Assembly (NCBI GenBank): GCA_948688495.1
Contig: CAPQSW010000002.1
Coordinates: 1-64,000, forward strand
Origin: an uncultured Lachnospiraceae bacterium
Lineage (GTDB): Bacteria > Bacillota > Clostridia > Lachnospirales > Lachnospiraceae
Reading direction: 5' to 3'
Length of the DNA: 64,000 bases
The notes below the pieces were generated by a model that worked only from the letters and a program-made list of their open reading frames with translations, was not told where the DNA came from and searched no databases. Shown piece by piece: positions 26,744 through 36,623 of the stretch. The translations under genes were made by a program, and so were the position numbers. The first letter of the stretch is position 1, and each line of letters begins with the position of its first letter.

Positions 26744-26758
26744 AAATGAGGTTTTTGC

Positions 26759-27271
26759 GTGGCAAGCTTAATGGAAGATTTTATAAGTATATTGGAAGAA
26801 GAAAATGGGGGATATCAACGTCTTACAGAGCTGTCCCAGAAAAAGAGACAGATTATTATAGACGGTGATATTCCTGCTCTTGAGGCAATTACTGATCAGG
26901 AACAGGAAGTTACCAGCCGCCTTAAGAATTTGGAAAATAAAAGAAATGAAGTTGTAAGTGATATGTCTATCGTACTTAGTAAGAAGCCAGAGGATCTGAC
27001 AGTTACTAATATGATAGCATTTTTAAATAAACAGCCGCAGGAACAGAGTAAGCTGATTGACCTGCGGGATAGGCTTAAGGATACGCTGAAAAAGATGGCG
27101 GACGTCAATGCGCAGAATGAAGTGCTTTTGCAGCATGCAATGGAGATGGCAGAATTTGATTTGACGCTGTTTCGCAGTATGCGGCAGGCGCCCACTACAG
27201 CGAATTATGACAACCGGGCAAATAACACAGGGGATTTGTTGGGAAGCAGCGGCTTTGATGCCAAGCAGTAA
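26759..27271 (+). CDS. flgN: Flagellar export chaperone FlgN
   Basis: A 170-residue helical cytoplasmic chaperone for the hook-filament junction proteins FlgK and FlgL. It is almost entirely coiled coil (LTELSQKKRQIIIDGDIPAL and QEQEVTSRLKNLENKRNEVV), with a disordered C-terminus. The start codon is GTG with GAGG upstream, 15 bases after flgM. Its clients are encoded immediately downstream. Sequence conservation in FlgN is low, so the call rests on shape plus position. Confidence 0.88.
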   Translation: MASLMEDFISILEEENGGYQRLTELSQKKRQIIIDGDIPALEAITDQEQEVTSRLKNLENKRNEVVSDMSIVLSKKPEDLTVTNMIAFLNKQPQEQSKLIDLRDRLKDTLKKMADVNAQNEVLLQHAMEMAEFDLTLFRSMRQAPTTANYDNRANNTGDLLGSSGFDAKQ

Positions 27272-27285
27272 AGGAGAACAGTAAT

Positions 27286-28986
27286 ATGGCAAACGGAATG
27301 GGAAGCTTATATATTGGAGCATCCGGCTTACAGAACAGTCAGAATGCACTGAATACCACGGCAAATAATCTTAGCAATGTGGAGACAAAAGGTTATGTCA
27401 GGCAGCAGGTGCTGTTTGAAGACAGAGATTATGTGACATTTGACAAGAAATCACCTGTCAGCTACCAGCAGGCAGGGCTTGGTGTGAATATCGCAGACGT
27501 GGTACATACCAGGAATATTTTTTTAGACCAGTATTACCGCACGGAGAACGGCAGGCAGTCTTTCTATGAGGCATGTGCCGAGACTTCAAGGGAAGTTGAG
27601 ACTCAGTTCCAGGAATTGGAGGGGGAGCAGTTCCAGACAGCCCTTCAGGAATTTTGGGAGTCCTTTGAGGAGTTTTCCAAAGGACCGGATCAGGGAATTT
27701 ACCAGACCCTGGTTGTACAGAAAGCAACGCTGTTCCTGGACAGGGCGCAGAAGATTCAGGATGCTTTCAATTCCTATCAGAAGAACCTCAACTATAAGAT
27801 TAATAATACGATAGACAGAATCAATGAAATTGGCAATCAAATCCGGGATTTGAATTTGCAGATATTGAAGATCGAATCCGGTGGCGTAGAGACGGCGATG
27901 ACGATGCGCGATGAACGTGACAATCTTCTGGATGAATTATCCGGGCTTGCCAAAGTCGATTTCAAAGAGCGCTCTGACGGAACTGTGAGGGTGAAGCTTG
28001 AGAATGTAGAATTTGTAGATGAGATCCATGTATATGAAGTTAAGGGATATACAGATCCAACGACAGGATTTATTACTCCGTATTGGCCGCAGCTTTCAGA
28101 TGTCGAAAGAGGTCAGTATACTTATATGTTTGATTATAAGAGCGGAGATATTGCGGCCGAGTTTAACACGGACATTGGTGAGTTGAAGGGTCTTATTGTT
28201 TCAAGAGGAGAGAGGCCGGCAGATTACCGTGACATTACCGGCATGGACCGGCAGAAATATGAGGATAGCACAGGGATGTCTGTAGTTATGACCGCCCAGG
28301 CAGAGCTGGATCAGCTCATCCATGAGGTTGTGACATCCATCAATGATATTTTCAGTCCCCTTACTACCGCAAGCTTTACGGCAATGGATGGGACCAGATA
28401 CACGAATGTTAAGGTATGGGATGAAGAAAATGGATGTCTGGGCACAGACGGCCAGAAGCCGGGACGTGAGCTTTTCACCAGGAGAGGCTGTGACCGCTAT
28501 ACCAAGGTAACGGCAAATGACGGCTCGGTATATTATGTATATAATGAGGAAGATCTGACGGACACGGCGAAAATGTATACCACCAAGGGTATCGAAGTCA
28601 ATGAAGATTTGCTGCATTTAGAGAATGCAATCCCCCATCTCAAAAAGGATGGTGAGCCTGGATGGGCGATGGCAAAGGCATTGGTAGATGTGTGGAGTGC
28701 GAAGAAGCAGACGATCAATCCAAGCAATACAGACCCCTGCAATTTCAAGGAATATTACCGTAGAATGATACAGGATGTAGGGACTACAGGTTCCGTATAT
28801 GAAGGTCTGTCGACCGGTCTCAGCGCAGAGGTGGAAAGCATTGATAACAGCAGACAGCAGGTAATCGGTGTATCCTCGGACGAGGAATTACAAAATATGA
28901 TTAAGTACCAGAATGCATATAATGCAGCCAGCAGGTTTATCAATGTGATTTCCGAGATGCTGGAGCATATCGTAACCAGATTATAG
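27286..28986 (+). CDS. flgK: Flagellar hook-associated protein FlgK, copy 1
   Basis: A 566-residue hook-filament junction protein exported by the flagellar type III system. The N-terminal D0 region has the rod/hook signature (SLYIGASGLQNSQNALNTTA, NNLSNVETKGYVRQ), and the C-terminal D0 helix has the expected pattern (MIKYQNAYNAASRFINVISE). The middle (about 160-500) is variable. It lies 14 bases after flgN. A second, diverged FlgK follows, so the two may form different layers or serve different conditions. Confidence 0.92.
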   Translation: MANGMGSLYIGASGLQNSQNALNTTANNLSNVETKGYVRQQVLFEDRDYVTFDKKSPVSYQQAGLGVNIADVVHTRNIFLDQYYRTENGRQSFYEACAETSREVETQFQELEGEQFQTALQEFWESFEEFSKGPDQGIYQTLVVQKATLFLDRAQKIQDAFNSYQKNLNYKINNTIDRINEIGNQIRDLNLQILKIESGGVETAMTMRDERDNLLDELSGLAKVDFKERSDGTVRVKLENVEFVDEIHVYEVKGYTDPTTGFITPYWPQLSDVERGQYTYMFDYKSGDIAAEFNTDIGELKGLIVSRGERPADYRDITGMDRQKYEDSTGMSVVMTAQAELDQLIHEVVTSINDIFSPLTTASFTAMDGTRYTNVKVWDEENGCLGTDGQKPGRELFTRRGCDRYTKVTANDGSVYYVYNEEDLTDTAKMYTTKGIEVNEDLLHLENAIPHLKKDGEPGWAMAKALVDVWSAKKQTINPSNTDPCNFKEYYRRMIQDVGTTGSVYEGLSTGLSAEVESIDNSRQQVIGVSSDEELQNMIKYQNAYNAASRFINVISEMLEHIVTRL

Positions 28987-29013
28987 ACCGGGTGATATAA
29001 CAGGAGGGAAACT

Positions 29014-30843
29014 ATGGCATCAACATTTTTTGGATTGACCATTGCGGGATCTGCACTGAATTCTTTTCAGGCAGCAGTGAATACGACAGCAAATAATATT
29101 TCAAATGTGAATACAAAAGGATATACGAGACAGCAGGCCGTCCGCTATGCGGCGGAAGCGCTTAGGGTGAGAGAGCGTTATGGCATGGCAGGAAGCGGTG
29201 TTACCACGACAGAAATTATACAGACCCGGGACTTTTATTACGATGTGAAATACTGGGAGAATAATGCTAAGCTGGGATTATATGATTCCAAGCTGTATTA
29301 CTCACAGCAGGTCGAGAATTTCCTGCTTAACGATGAAAATGTAAAGGGATTTACGACGATTATGGATGAAATGTTCGGCGCTTTGGATGAGGTGCACAAG
29401 ACGCCGGAAGACAGAGATGCCAGACAGGCGTTTATCAGTAAGTCCCAGAATCTTGCGAATTTCTTCCACAGCATGTATATAGGTCTGCAGCAGATTCAGG
29501 AAGACTGCAATCAGGAGATTTCGACCCAGGTTGACCAGATCAACGGTATAGCAGAGAAAATTGCTCTCCTGAACAGGCAGATTAACGTAATTGAGCTCCA
29601 GGGCGTCAATGCCAATGAGCTGCGCGATGAGAGGGCATTATTGATTGATGAATTGTCGGATCTGGTTCATGTAGAGGTGAAAGAGACGAATGTTGTGGAT
29701 TCCCAGCATCCGGATGTGTTTACCGGGGCCACTAATTATATTGTTAAAATTAATGGTCAGACTTTGGTAGACAGGTTTGATTACAATACCTTAGAGATTG
29801 TAGCGCGCGAGAAGAAGATTAACCAGAGTGACGCGGATGGTCTGTACGATGTTCGCTGGAAAGGCGATAATATTCCTTTCAACGTAAGCGGCAAGGGATG
29901 CACGGGAAGAATGAAGGCGTTGTTTGACATGCGTGACGGCAATAACAACGAAGGCTTCAGCGGAATTGTGGATTCTGTAAGGGCAGGTCAGAACGGAGAC
30001 ATTGTCACAATCAAATATCCCAGTATTACAGATATTAACAGCATGAATATGGCAGATGATGGAATTATCACACTTAATAATACCGATTACCGTTATTCTG
30101 GTTTTTCCTATAATGCTGATACACAGACATATGAATTTCAGTTAAAACGGACCCTTTCCGTGGAAGAAAGGGAGGATTTGAACAACCGTAAGGTTAACAT
30201 TGGAGAAAATATCGATGCTATGGGTATACCCTATTATCAGGCACAGTGTAACAGTTTTCTGCGTGAGTTTGCTAAGCAGCTCAATAATATCCAGAAATCA
30301 GGTGTCGATATTGACGGCCAGCTTGCAGGAGCTTTCTTTGTGGCTGGAAATGCTTCCGACGGCAGTGAGTATGATTTTGCAGATTATGATGCAAACGGCA
30401 GCATGAGTACATTCAAAAATGATTACTATAAATTGACAGCAGGCAATGTCAAGGTGTCCAATACACTTATTAAGAATCCTGATAAGATGGCGACGATTTC
30501 AGAGGAAGATTATAATAACGGAGTGGCAAACCAGGCATTGACGGAAGCTATGATGAAGCTCAAGAAAGACGTCAAGATGTTCCGCGGCGGTGCGGCAGAG
30601 GAATTTTTGAAATGCCTGATTACTGATAATTCAGTAGATACACAGAAGTCGGAGACATTCTATAACAATTACAGCAATATTTCCGAGACGATCATCCAGA
30701 AGCGTATGTCTATCTCTGCAGTAGATGAAGATGAGGAAGCGCTTGATATGTTAAGATTCCAGAATGCGTATAATCTGGCGTCCAAGATGGTGCAGACGTT
30801 GACTGAAATGTACGACAGACTGATACTAGAAACTGGTGTTTAG
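29014..30843 (+). CDS. flgK: Flagellar hook-associated protein FlgK, copy 2
   Basis: A 609-residue second FlgK-type junction protein. The N-terminus has the same signature (GSALNSFQAAVNTTANNISN, VNTKGYTRQQ), and the C-terminal helix is MLRFQNAYNLASKMVQTLTE. It shares the D0/D1 ends with copy 1 but its central region is different and longer, so it is a diverged paralogue, not a recent duplication. GGAGG precedes the ATG. It sits between flgK1 and flgL in the same operon. Confidence 0.92.
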   Translation: MASTFFGLTIAGSALNSFQAAVNTTANNISNVNTKGYTRQQAVRYAAEALRVRERYGMAGSGVTTTEIIQTRDFYYDVKYWENNAKLGLYDSKLYYSQQVENFLLNDENVKGFTTIMDEMFGALDEVHKTPEDRDARQAFISKSQNLANFFHSMYIGLQQIQEDCNQEISTQVDQINGIAEKIALLNRQINVIELQGVNANELRDERALLIDELSDLVHVEVKETNVVDSQHPDVFTGATNYIVKINGQTLVDRFDYNTLEIVAREKKINQSDADGLYDVRWKGDNIPFNVSGKGCTGRMKALFDMRDGNNNEGFSGIVDSVRAGQNGDIVTIKYPSITDINSMNMADDGIITLNNTDYRYSGFSYNADTQTYEFQLKRTLSVEEREDLNNRKVNIGENIDAMGIPYYQAQCNSFLREFAKQLNNIQKSGVDIDGQLAGAFFVAGNASDGSEYDFADYDANGSMSTFKNDYYKLTAGNVKVSNTLIKNPDKMATISEEDYNNGVANQALTEAMMKLKKDVKMFRGGAAEEFLKCLITDNSVDTQKSETFYNNYSNISETIIQKRMSISAVDEDEEALDMLRFQNAYNLASKMVQTLTEMYDRLILETGV

Positions 30844-30856
30844 GAGGGATATATAG

Positions 30857-32386
30857 ATGAGAGTTACCAATAGTATGATCAGCAGGAACAGCATGACAAA
30901 TATGAACGGCAATAAGGTGAGTGTCGATAGGCTGAATAACCAGATGACATCCCAGAAGAAGATTTCCAGACCCTCTGAGGATCCGGTAATTGCAATCCGT
31001 GCATTACGGTTAAGAAGCAACCTAAGCGAGCTGAACCAGTATTATGAGCGCAATATTCCCGATGCCCATTCTTGGATAGAAGTTACCGAAGGCGCGCTAA
31101 AGAATATGGAAACCATTCTTGACAATGTCTATGTACAGTGCGAGTATGGTTCTACGGATACATTGAACGAGGAGGACAGGGCAGCGATCTTAAAGAATCT
31201 CCAGTCCTTAAGGAAACAGGTATACAATGAAGGTAACGCAGACTGTGCCGGAAGATATGTATTCACCGGTTATAAAACCAATAAGCAGCTCACATTCGCA
31301 GAGAATGAGAACGATACGAAGTATGAGATTACAGAGAAGGTTTCCTTTGAGGATATCGAAGAAAAGAATTTTTACAGCAACGAGGTGACTGTGCCGAATA
31401 CTGTTACAGATGTGCAGGCAGGCGTGGAACTGGAGGATATGCCCAAAGAGTATATCCACAAGCGCATCCGTCTGTCCTATGAAGCGACAGAGACGCTGGA
31501 CGCCGAGAATCTGAAATATTACGATAAGGACGCCGAGGAGTGGCTGCCGGTAGGAGATATGCAGATTGGTGGACCGTTTCCTCGTGTTACCACAGATTTA
31601 TCTTATGATGACTGGGCAGCTTCGGATTATGAAGTGAGCGCAAACCAGGTCATTTATTTCAAAGAAACTGGTGAATTGATTCTGGGTGAGAGGGTTGCCA
31701 ATTATATGGCAAGCGAGAGAATAGAACTCAGTGCCACTTATACGAAGCAGGGATTTACCGAAGGCGAGCTGCGTCCAGAGCATTATTTTGATTGTAAGGA
31801 TATTACAGACGACAATGAAGCGAACCATATTGAATATACGAAAGAGAATCAGGAGATTCAGTTTACGGTTGCCTTTAACCAGAGCCTTACCATAAATACC
31901 CAGGCCAGCGATGTTATGGATTCTTCTATCGGCAGGGACATTGATGAACTGACAAATGCTGTACAGGCGGCGATAGCAGCCCATGATAAGATTGCAAAAC
32001 TAAAAGAAATGCAGAAAGAAGCACAGTATTCAGATCCATTAGCACAGGAAGGGCTAAAAGAGTGGCTGGAGGCGGCAGAGAAGGAAGCAGCTTATGCAGA
32101 CGACTATATGCAGAAGCTTTATTCGAGGGGTGTTGGGAAGTTCCAGAAATATAAGGATAACGTCACCCTTGCAAGGACGGACCTTGGAAGCCGGGAGGAT
32201 CGGCTGAATCTGACAGAGAACCGGATGTCCGACCAACAGTCAACTTTTGAACAGCTCAAGTCCAGGAATGAGGATATGGAACTTTCGGACATTATTATCG
32301 AATATACTGCGGCATATAATGCCTATCAGGCATCTTTGCAGGCATCAGCAAAGGCAAATGGACAGACATTGCTGAACTATCTGTAA
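30857..32386 (+). CDS. flgL: Flagellar hook-associated protein FlgL
   Basis: A 509-residue junction protein linking FlgK to the filament. The flagellin-like N-terminus (MRVTNSMISRNSMTNMNGNK, KISRPSEDPVIAIRALRLRS) and C-terminal helix (IIEYTAAYNAYQASLQASAK) are clear. It is longer than the usual 300 residues because of an inserted domain (about 140-340). GGAGG precedes the ATG, 14 bases after flgK2. Confidence 0.92.
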   Translation: MRVTNSMISRNSMTNMNGNKVSVDRLNNQMTSQKKISRPSEDPVIAIRALRLRSNLSELNQYYERNIPDAHSWIEVTEGALKNMETILDNVYVQCEYGSTDTLNEEDRAAILKNLQSLRKQVYNEGNADCAGRYVFTGYKTNKQLTFAENENDTKYEITEKVSFEDIEEKNFYSNEVTVPNTVTDVQAGVELEDMPKEYIHKRIRLSYEATETLDAENLKYYDKDAEEWLPVGDMQIGGPFPRVTTDLSYDDWAASDYEVSANQVIYFKETGELILGERVANYMASERIELSATYTKQGFTEGELRPEHYFDCKDITDDNEANHIEYTKENQEIQFTVAFNQSLTINTQASDVMDSSIGRDIDELTNAVQAAIAAHDKIAKLKEMQKEAQYSDPLAQEGLKEWLEAAEKEAAYADDYMQKLYSRGVGKFQKYKDNVTLARTDLGSREDRLNLTENRMSDQQSTFEQLKSRNEDMELSDIIIEYTAAYNAYQASLQASAKANGQTLLNYL

Positions 32387-32461
32387 TGATTCAGAACCTC
32401 ATGGAAATAGCAATTTAGGCCGTTCAAATTCATTTGAAGGGTCAACGCAAGGAGAGAGAAT

Positions 32462-32926
32462 ATGCAATTAAATACAAGATTATTTGGAGAAATAGAAATC
32501 GAAGACGAGAAGATTATCTTCTTTGAAAAAGGTATCATAGGATTTCCCCATTGCCAGCGATTTACATTGATTTATGATGAGACAGAGGATGGGAAACGCA
32601 AGAATATTTCTTGGCTTCAGTCCATTGAGGAACCAGGGTTTGCGCTTCCGGTTATGGATCCTTTGATTGTGAAGGAGGATTATGACCCGCAGGTGGAGCA
32701 TGAACTTCTTAAGAGTCTTGGAGAACTTACAGGAGAGAATTTGTATGTGCTTGTGACTGTGACCGTACCTACGGACATCAAAAAACTCAGTGTGAATCTG
32801 AAGGCTCCGATTGTTATCAATGTGGCGGAGCGCAAGGCAGAGCAGCTCATTGTGGAGGACAATTTCCCGGTAAAATATCCTATCTATGAGATTTTGCAGG
32901 AGAAAAAAGAAAAGGCGGGTGAATAG
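32462..32926 (+). CDS. fliW: Flagellar assembly factor FliW
   Basis: A 154-residue cytoplasmic protein that binds CsrA and flagellin in a partner switch. Free FliW sequesters CsrA so flagellin mRNA is translated; accumulating flagellin releases CsrA. The family motif region FFEKGIIGFPHCQRFTLIYD is at residues 21-40 and the C-terminal NLKAPIVINV near 120. GGAGAG precedes the start. csrA begins 2 bases after the stop, as in many Firmicutes. Confidence 0.95.
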   Translation: MQLNTRLFGEIEIEDEKIIFFEKGIIGFPHCQRFTLIYDETEDGKRKNISWLQSIEEPGFALPVMDPLIVKEDYDPQVEHELLKSLGELTGENLYVLVTVTVPTDIKKLSVNLKAPIVINVAERKAEQLIVEDNFPVKYPIYEILQEKKEKAGE

Positions 32927-32927
32927 G

Positions 32928-33143
32928 ATGCTGGCATTGACCAGAAAGAAAGGCGAATCTATTATTGTAAACAATGATATAGAAATCAGTATCCTGGATA
33001 TCCGTGGAGATCAGGTTAAGGTTGGAATCAGCGCACCGAAGGAGGTGCCGGTATACCGTAAGGAGGTATATCTCCAGATTCAAAAAGAAAATGAGGCGGC
33101 AGTTAACCTTGAGGATGTAAATGTACTGAAAAATATACTGTAA
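32928..33143 (+). CDS. csrA: Carbon storage regulator CsrA
   Basis: A 71-residue RNA-binding dimer that represses translation by binding GGA motifs. Canonical N-terminus MLALTRKKGESIIVNNDIEI and core GDQVKVGISAPKEVPVYRKE. The ATG at 32928 is used; an upstream in-frame start at 32886 overlaps fliW. It sits directly after fliW. A likely target is the flagellin leader about 4 kb downstream, which has a hairpin GGA site. Confidence 0.96.
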   Translation: MLALTRKKGESIIVNNDIEISILDIRGDQVKVGISAPKEVPVYRKEVYLQIQKENEAAVNLEDVNVLKNIL

Positions 33144-33147
33144 AGCG

Positions 33148-33174
33148 TAAATTTTTGTAAAAAAAAACCGATAA
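33148..33174 (+). promoter_or_regulatory. Sigma-D (sigma-28) promoter of the flaG-fliD operon
   Basis: TAAA (33148-33151), exactly 15 bases, ACCGATAA (33167-33174), the same match as the flgM promoter. It lies just after csrA and about 87 bases before flaG, so flaG-fliD-fliS can be expressed separately from the upstream operon. Confidence 0.85.
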
Positions 33175-33260
33175 TCTATATAAGATAAAGGATACTAGAG
33201 GAATAGGACATTTGGAAATGCCAGTCCATTTGTCTTAAATATCACATGGAGGTGATCATG

Positions 33261-33788
33261 ATGGCAATGGAAGCATTAAAATCTGCTGGGATTCAGGCAT
33301 ATCAGGGAAGTAGCCGGAAAACCGCAGTAAAAGCAGCGCCGAAAGCTTCAGCGCCGGAAGCGCCTGTTATAGCAAGGGATATTAAAATTGTGGAAAAGGC
33401 CATTCAGACAGGAGAAGGCAAAGCGGCAAAAGATGCAGAGCCGAAGATGGAGGCGAAAGCTGCTCCGATTATGACGGATAATGGCGCTGTGAACCGTAAG
33501 GCTCAGGAGAGACCGGTGATTCGGGAATCGCAGCCTTTGGAGAACAGGGAGACAGCAGAAGGAGCGGTATCGAATGAGAGCGTGAAGCGCGCAGTTGAGG
33601 AGATGAATAAGAAGAACGCTGATTCAGAAGCTGTATTTGGCGTCCATGAATCCACGAACCGTGTAACGATTAAGATTGTGGATAAGAAGACAAAGGAAGT
33701 ATTGAAAGAGTATCCGCCCGAGAAGACCCTTGATATGATTGCAAAGGTCTGGGAACTGGCAGGATTGTTAGTGGATGAGAAGATGTAA
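33261..33788 (+). CDS. flaG: Flagellar protein FlaG
   Basis: About 175 residues. The C-terminal 70 residues are a FlaG domain (NKKNADSEAVFGVHESTNRV, then VLKEYPPEKTLDMIAKVWEL). The N-terminal 110 residues are an Ala/Lys/Glu-rich, low-complexity extension. FlaG influences filament length and sits next to fliD in many species. ATGs at 33246, 33258, 33261 and 33267 are in frame. The near-perfect GGAGGTGATC at 33248-33257 excludes the first and favours 33258 or 33261. Confidence 0.88.
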   Translation: MAMEALKSAGIQAYQGSSRKTAVKAAPKASAPEAPVIARDIKIVEKAIQTGEGKAAKDAEPKMEAKAAPIMTDNGAVNRKAQERPVIRESQPLENRETAEGAVSNESVKRAVEEMNKKNADSEAVFGVHESTNRVTIKIVDKKTKEVLKEYPPEKTLDMIAKVWELAGLLVDEKM

Positions 33789-33802
33789 AAGGAGGAATTA
33801 TT

Positions 33803-36142
33803 ATGGCAATTAGAGTATCAGGCCTTGTATCTGGACTGGACACAGATTCCATTGTCCAGGAGTTGGTTTCTGCTTATAGTAAGAAGAAGGATAAGACTGT
33901 AAAGGCGCAGACAAAGTTGGAATGGAAAATGGATGCCTGGAAAGAGCTCAATAAAAAGGTCAATACGCTTTACAAGCGGCTGGGCAACATGAAACTGAGT
34001 TCTTATTACAATAAGAAGACGACTTCTATCTCAGACAGTACCAAGGCAACCGTTACAGCAAGTAACAGTGCAATTAATGGAACACAGTCGTTGAAGATTA
34101 TGCAGGTGGCGACTACTGGTTATATCACGGGTGCGCAGATTAAGCACAGTGGAACGACGTCATCCACAACGCTGGGAGAGCTGGGATTAGCAGGAGACGG
34201 AACAATTTCCGTTGCTACCAAGAATGGCGCTAAGAATACGGATATCGAAGTAACGGCTGACATGAAGATCTCAGACTTTGTAAATAAGCTGAAAGAAGCC
34301 GGCGTTTCCGCAAGCTATGATGCTGCATACAACCGTATGTATATTTCCGCGAAGGACAGTGGAGCAGCCAACGACTTTTCCCTGACTGCGGCAGATGCGA
34401 ATGGTCTTCAGGCGTTAAAGAGTCTTGGTATCTATACAAAATCTGCGGCGGATAATGCTGCATATGCACAGTGGGATAATTACGCTGTGGATACGAATGG
34501 AAGAACAAGATATGTCATGGATATGGAGGGCAATTTTGCCCTGGATCCTGCCACTGGAGAGAAGATAAAGAACGCAGCATTTGATGAGAACAATATTGAT
34601 GCAAATGCGACAAAAGCATATTTTGAGCAGATTTTAGATAAAATAGACCAGTACCAGGGTGATGGTGTTGGCAGCATCAAGGAATTGGAAGATGATAATG
34701 CCGATTTAAGGACTCAGGCTTCAAATCTGCAGACGGACCGCAATTATGCTACTTCATATATGAGTATGAAAGAGATGCTTGCGGCTGATAAGGAAGACGG
34801 AAGCGGTACGAAGCTGACAACGGCAGAGCAGAATAAGCTGCAGAAATTACTTGAGAAGGAAAACAGCGATCTTACAGAGGCTGATAAGACAGATATAAAG
34901 GCTTTGCAGGAGAAGCTTGGCTATAGCGATAAGGAGTTCTCCAAATTAAAATCAACCGTGAAGTCTGTAGCCTCATTTGAAGCTGATACTGAGAACGCAG
35001 CAGTAGTAAGCAGTGTTCAAGGACATTTCAACGCTTCCGATATGGATACATGGTTAACTACAAATGGAGACGCTATTTCAGCAATTTCTAAGCAGATGCA
35101 GAATAATGCAGATACAATTGCGCAAAAGAAACAGTTTATTCAGGAGAATCAGCTTCTGACAGCGTCCGCTCCAGCAAACGATACGACAACGAACGCTGAC
35201 CGTGCGGATGCATTGATGGCTAGATATAATTATGCACAGGCAATGAAAAACAGTACAGACAAAACCAGTGATGATCCGAGTGTGGACGGCCACGCGGTAA
35301 GGACTGCCGGCTCAGACGCCAAGATTGAGCTGAACGGTGTGGAATATGTATCTTCCAGCAATAGTATCACAGTAAACGGTCTTACTGTTACGGCTTTGCA
35401 GAAGACAGATCCTGGTGAGACGCTTAGTGTTACTACCCAGGCAGATGTCCAGGGCATGTATGATACCATTAAGGATTTCCTTAAGGAATACAACGCTCTG
35501 ATTAAAGAGATGGATGAATTGTATAATGCGGATTCTGCAAAGGGATATGAGCCTTTGACAGATGATGAGAAGGAAGCCATGTCTGACAAGGAGATTGAGA
35601 AATGGGAGGAGAAGATTAAAGGCTCCATCCTGAGGAGAGATGATACCTTGTCTTCCGTTATGAGTCTGATGACCAATACTATGTCGAAGGGCTTTACACT
35701 GAGTGACGGTAAGAAATACAGCCTGTCGAGCTTCGGAATTAAGACCCAGGGCTATTTGGCGGCAGCCGAGAATGAGGGTTATGTTTATCATATAGATGGT
35801 GACAGTGAGGATGAGGTTAGCTCGGGTAAGACAGATAAATTGCTGGCAGCTCTGCAACAGGATCCAGATATGGTACAGGAATTTTTCCAGAAGTTGTCCG
35901 ATGATCTGTATACGAAGCTGGACAAGAAGATGCAGAGTACTACATTGAACAGTAAGTTCAGCATTTATCATGACAAGAAGATGCAGAGTGACTATGACCG
36001 TTATACGCAAACTATTAAGAAATGGGAAGAAAAAGTTACCAGCATGGAGGACTATTACTATAAGAAGTTTTCTGCAATGGAGAAAGCACTTTCAACCTTG
36101 CAGCAGAGTACCAGTGCATTAAGCGGTTTATTAGGTTCCTGA
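33803..36142 (+). CDS. fliD: Flagellar filament capping protein FliD
   Basis: A 779-residue filament cap that folds incoming flagellin at the tip. The N-terminal FliD_N domain starts VSGLVSGLDTDSIVQELVSA, and the C-terminal FliD_C region ends in a coiled coil (YYKKFSAMEKALSTLQQSTS). It is longer than most (450-680). The extra part is a helical insert about 270-440 (ELEDDNADLRTQASNLQTDR, NKLQKLLEKENSDLTEADKT). GGAGG precedes the start. Confidence 0.93.
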   Translation: MAIRVSGLVSGLDTDSIVQELVSAYSKKKDKTVKAQTKLEWKMDAWKELNKKVNTLYKRLGNMKLSSYYNKKTTSISDSTKATVTASNSAINGTQSLKIMQVATTGYITGAQIKHSGTTSSTTLGELGLAGDGTISVATKNGAKNTDIEVTADMKISDFVNKLKEAGVSASYDAAYNRMYISAKDSGAANDFSLTAADANGLQALKSLGIYTKSAADNAAYAQWDNYAVDTNGRTRYVMDMEGNFALDPATGEKIKNAAFDENNIDANATKAYFEQILDKIDQYQGDGVGSIKELEDDNADLRTQASNLQTDRNYATSYMSMKEMLAADKEDGSGTKLTTAEQNKLQKLLEKENSDLTEADKTDIKALQEKLGYSDKEFSKLKSTVKSVASFEADTENAAVVSSVQGHFNASDMDTWLTTNGDAISAISKQMQNNADTIAQKKQFIQENQLLTASAPANDTTTNADRADALMARYNYAQAMKNSTDKTSDDPSVDGHAVRTAGSDAKIELNGVEYVSSSNSITVNGLTVTALQKTDPGETLSVTTQADVQGMYDTIKDFLKEYNALIKEMDELYNADSAKGYEPLTDDEKEAMSDKEIEKWEEKIKGSILRRDDTLSSVMSLMTNTMSKGFTLSDGKKYSLSSFGIKTQGYLAAAENEGYVYHIDGDSEDEVSSGKTDKLLAALQQDPDMVQEFFQKLSDDLYTKLDKKMQSTTLNSKFSIYHDKKMQSDYDRYTQTIKKWEEKVTSMEDYYYKKFSAMEKALSTLQQSTSALSGLLGS

Positions 36143-36158
36143 TAAGCAGCGTAGATAG

Positions 36159-36186
36159 CAGATGCCCGGGGAAGCCCGGGCATCTG
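36159..36186 (+). terminator. GC-rich hairpin between fliD and fliS
   Basis: A perfect 12-bp stem, 36159-36170 with 36175-36186, has a GAAG tetraloop. An AT-rich stretch follows, but not a T-run. It could terminate partly or set the 3' end of the fliD message, reducing fliS expression. Confidence 0.6.
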
Positions 36187-36234
36187 TATAATATATTTCC
36201 ATAAGGACAATTTTATTTCAAGGAGGAAATAAAA

Positions 36235-36609
36235 ATGAATGCAAACCAGGGTTATGCAGCTTACAACAAAAATAAAATCATGACAGCAACCCCCGGAGAA
36301 CTTACCTTGATGTTATATGAAGGGGCAATCAAATTTTGTAATATTGCAATAGCGGCTATTGAACAGGAGAATGTTCAAAAGGCGCATGATAATATTGTCA
36401 AAGTTGAGAAGATTATAGAAGAATTTCGGGCAACCTTGAACCATAAGTATCAAGTTGCAGAGGACTTTGAGAATGTCTACGTATATATTTATGATAGATT
36501 GGTAGAAGCGAACGTAAAGAAAGACAAGGAGATTTTAGAGGAGGTGTTAAAGCATCTTCGTACAATGCGTGATACCTGGAAAGAGGTTATGCAAAAAGCC
36601 AAGGAATAA
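36235..36609 (+). CDS. fliS: Flagellin export chaperone FliS
   Basis: A 124-residue four-helix chaperone that binds the C-terminus of flagellin and prevents early polymerisation. Typical motifs are GYAAYNKNKIMTATPGELTL and MLYEGAIKFCNIA in the first 45 residues. GGAGG precedes the ATG. It follows fliD, as in most motile Firmicutes. FliS and FliW are both flagellin-binding, so they may compete. Confidence 0.94.
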   Translation: MNANQGYAAYNKNKIMTATPGELTLMLYEGAIKFCNIAIAAIEQENVQKAHDNIVKVEKIIEEFRATLNHKYQVAEDFENVYVYIYDRLVEANVKKDKEILEEVLKHLRTMRDTWKEVMQKAKE

Positions 36610-36623
36610 GAAAGGGAAACTTT

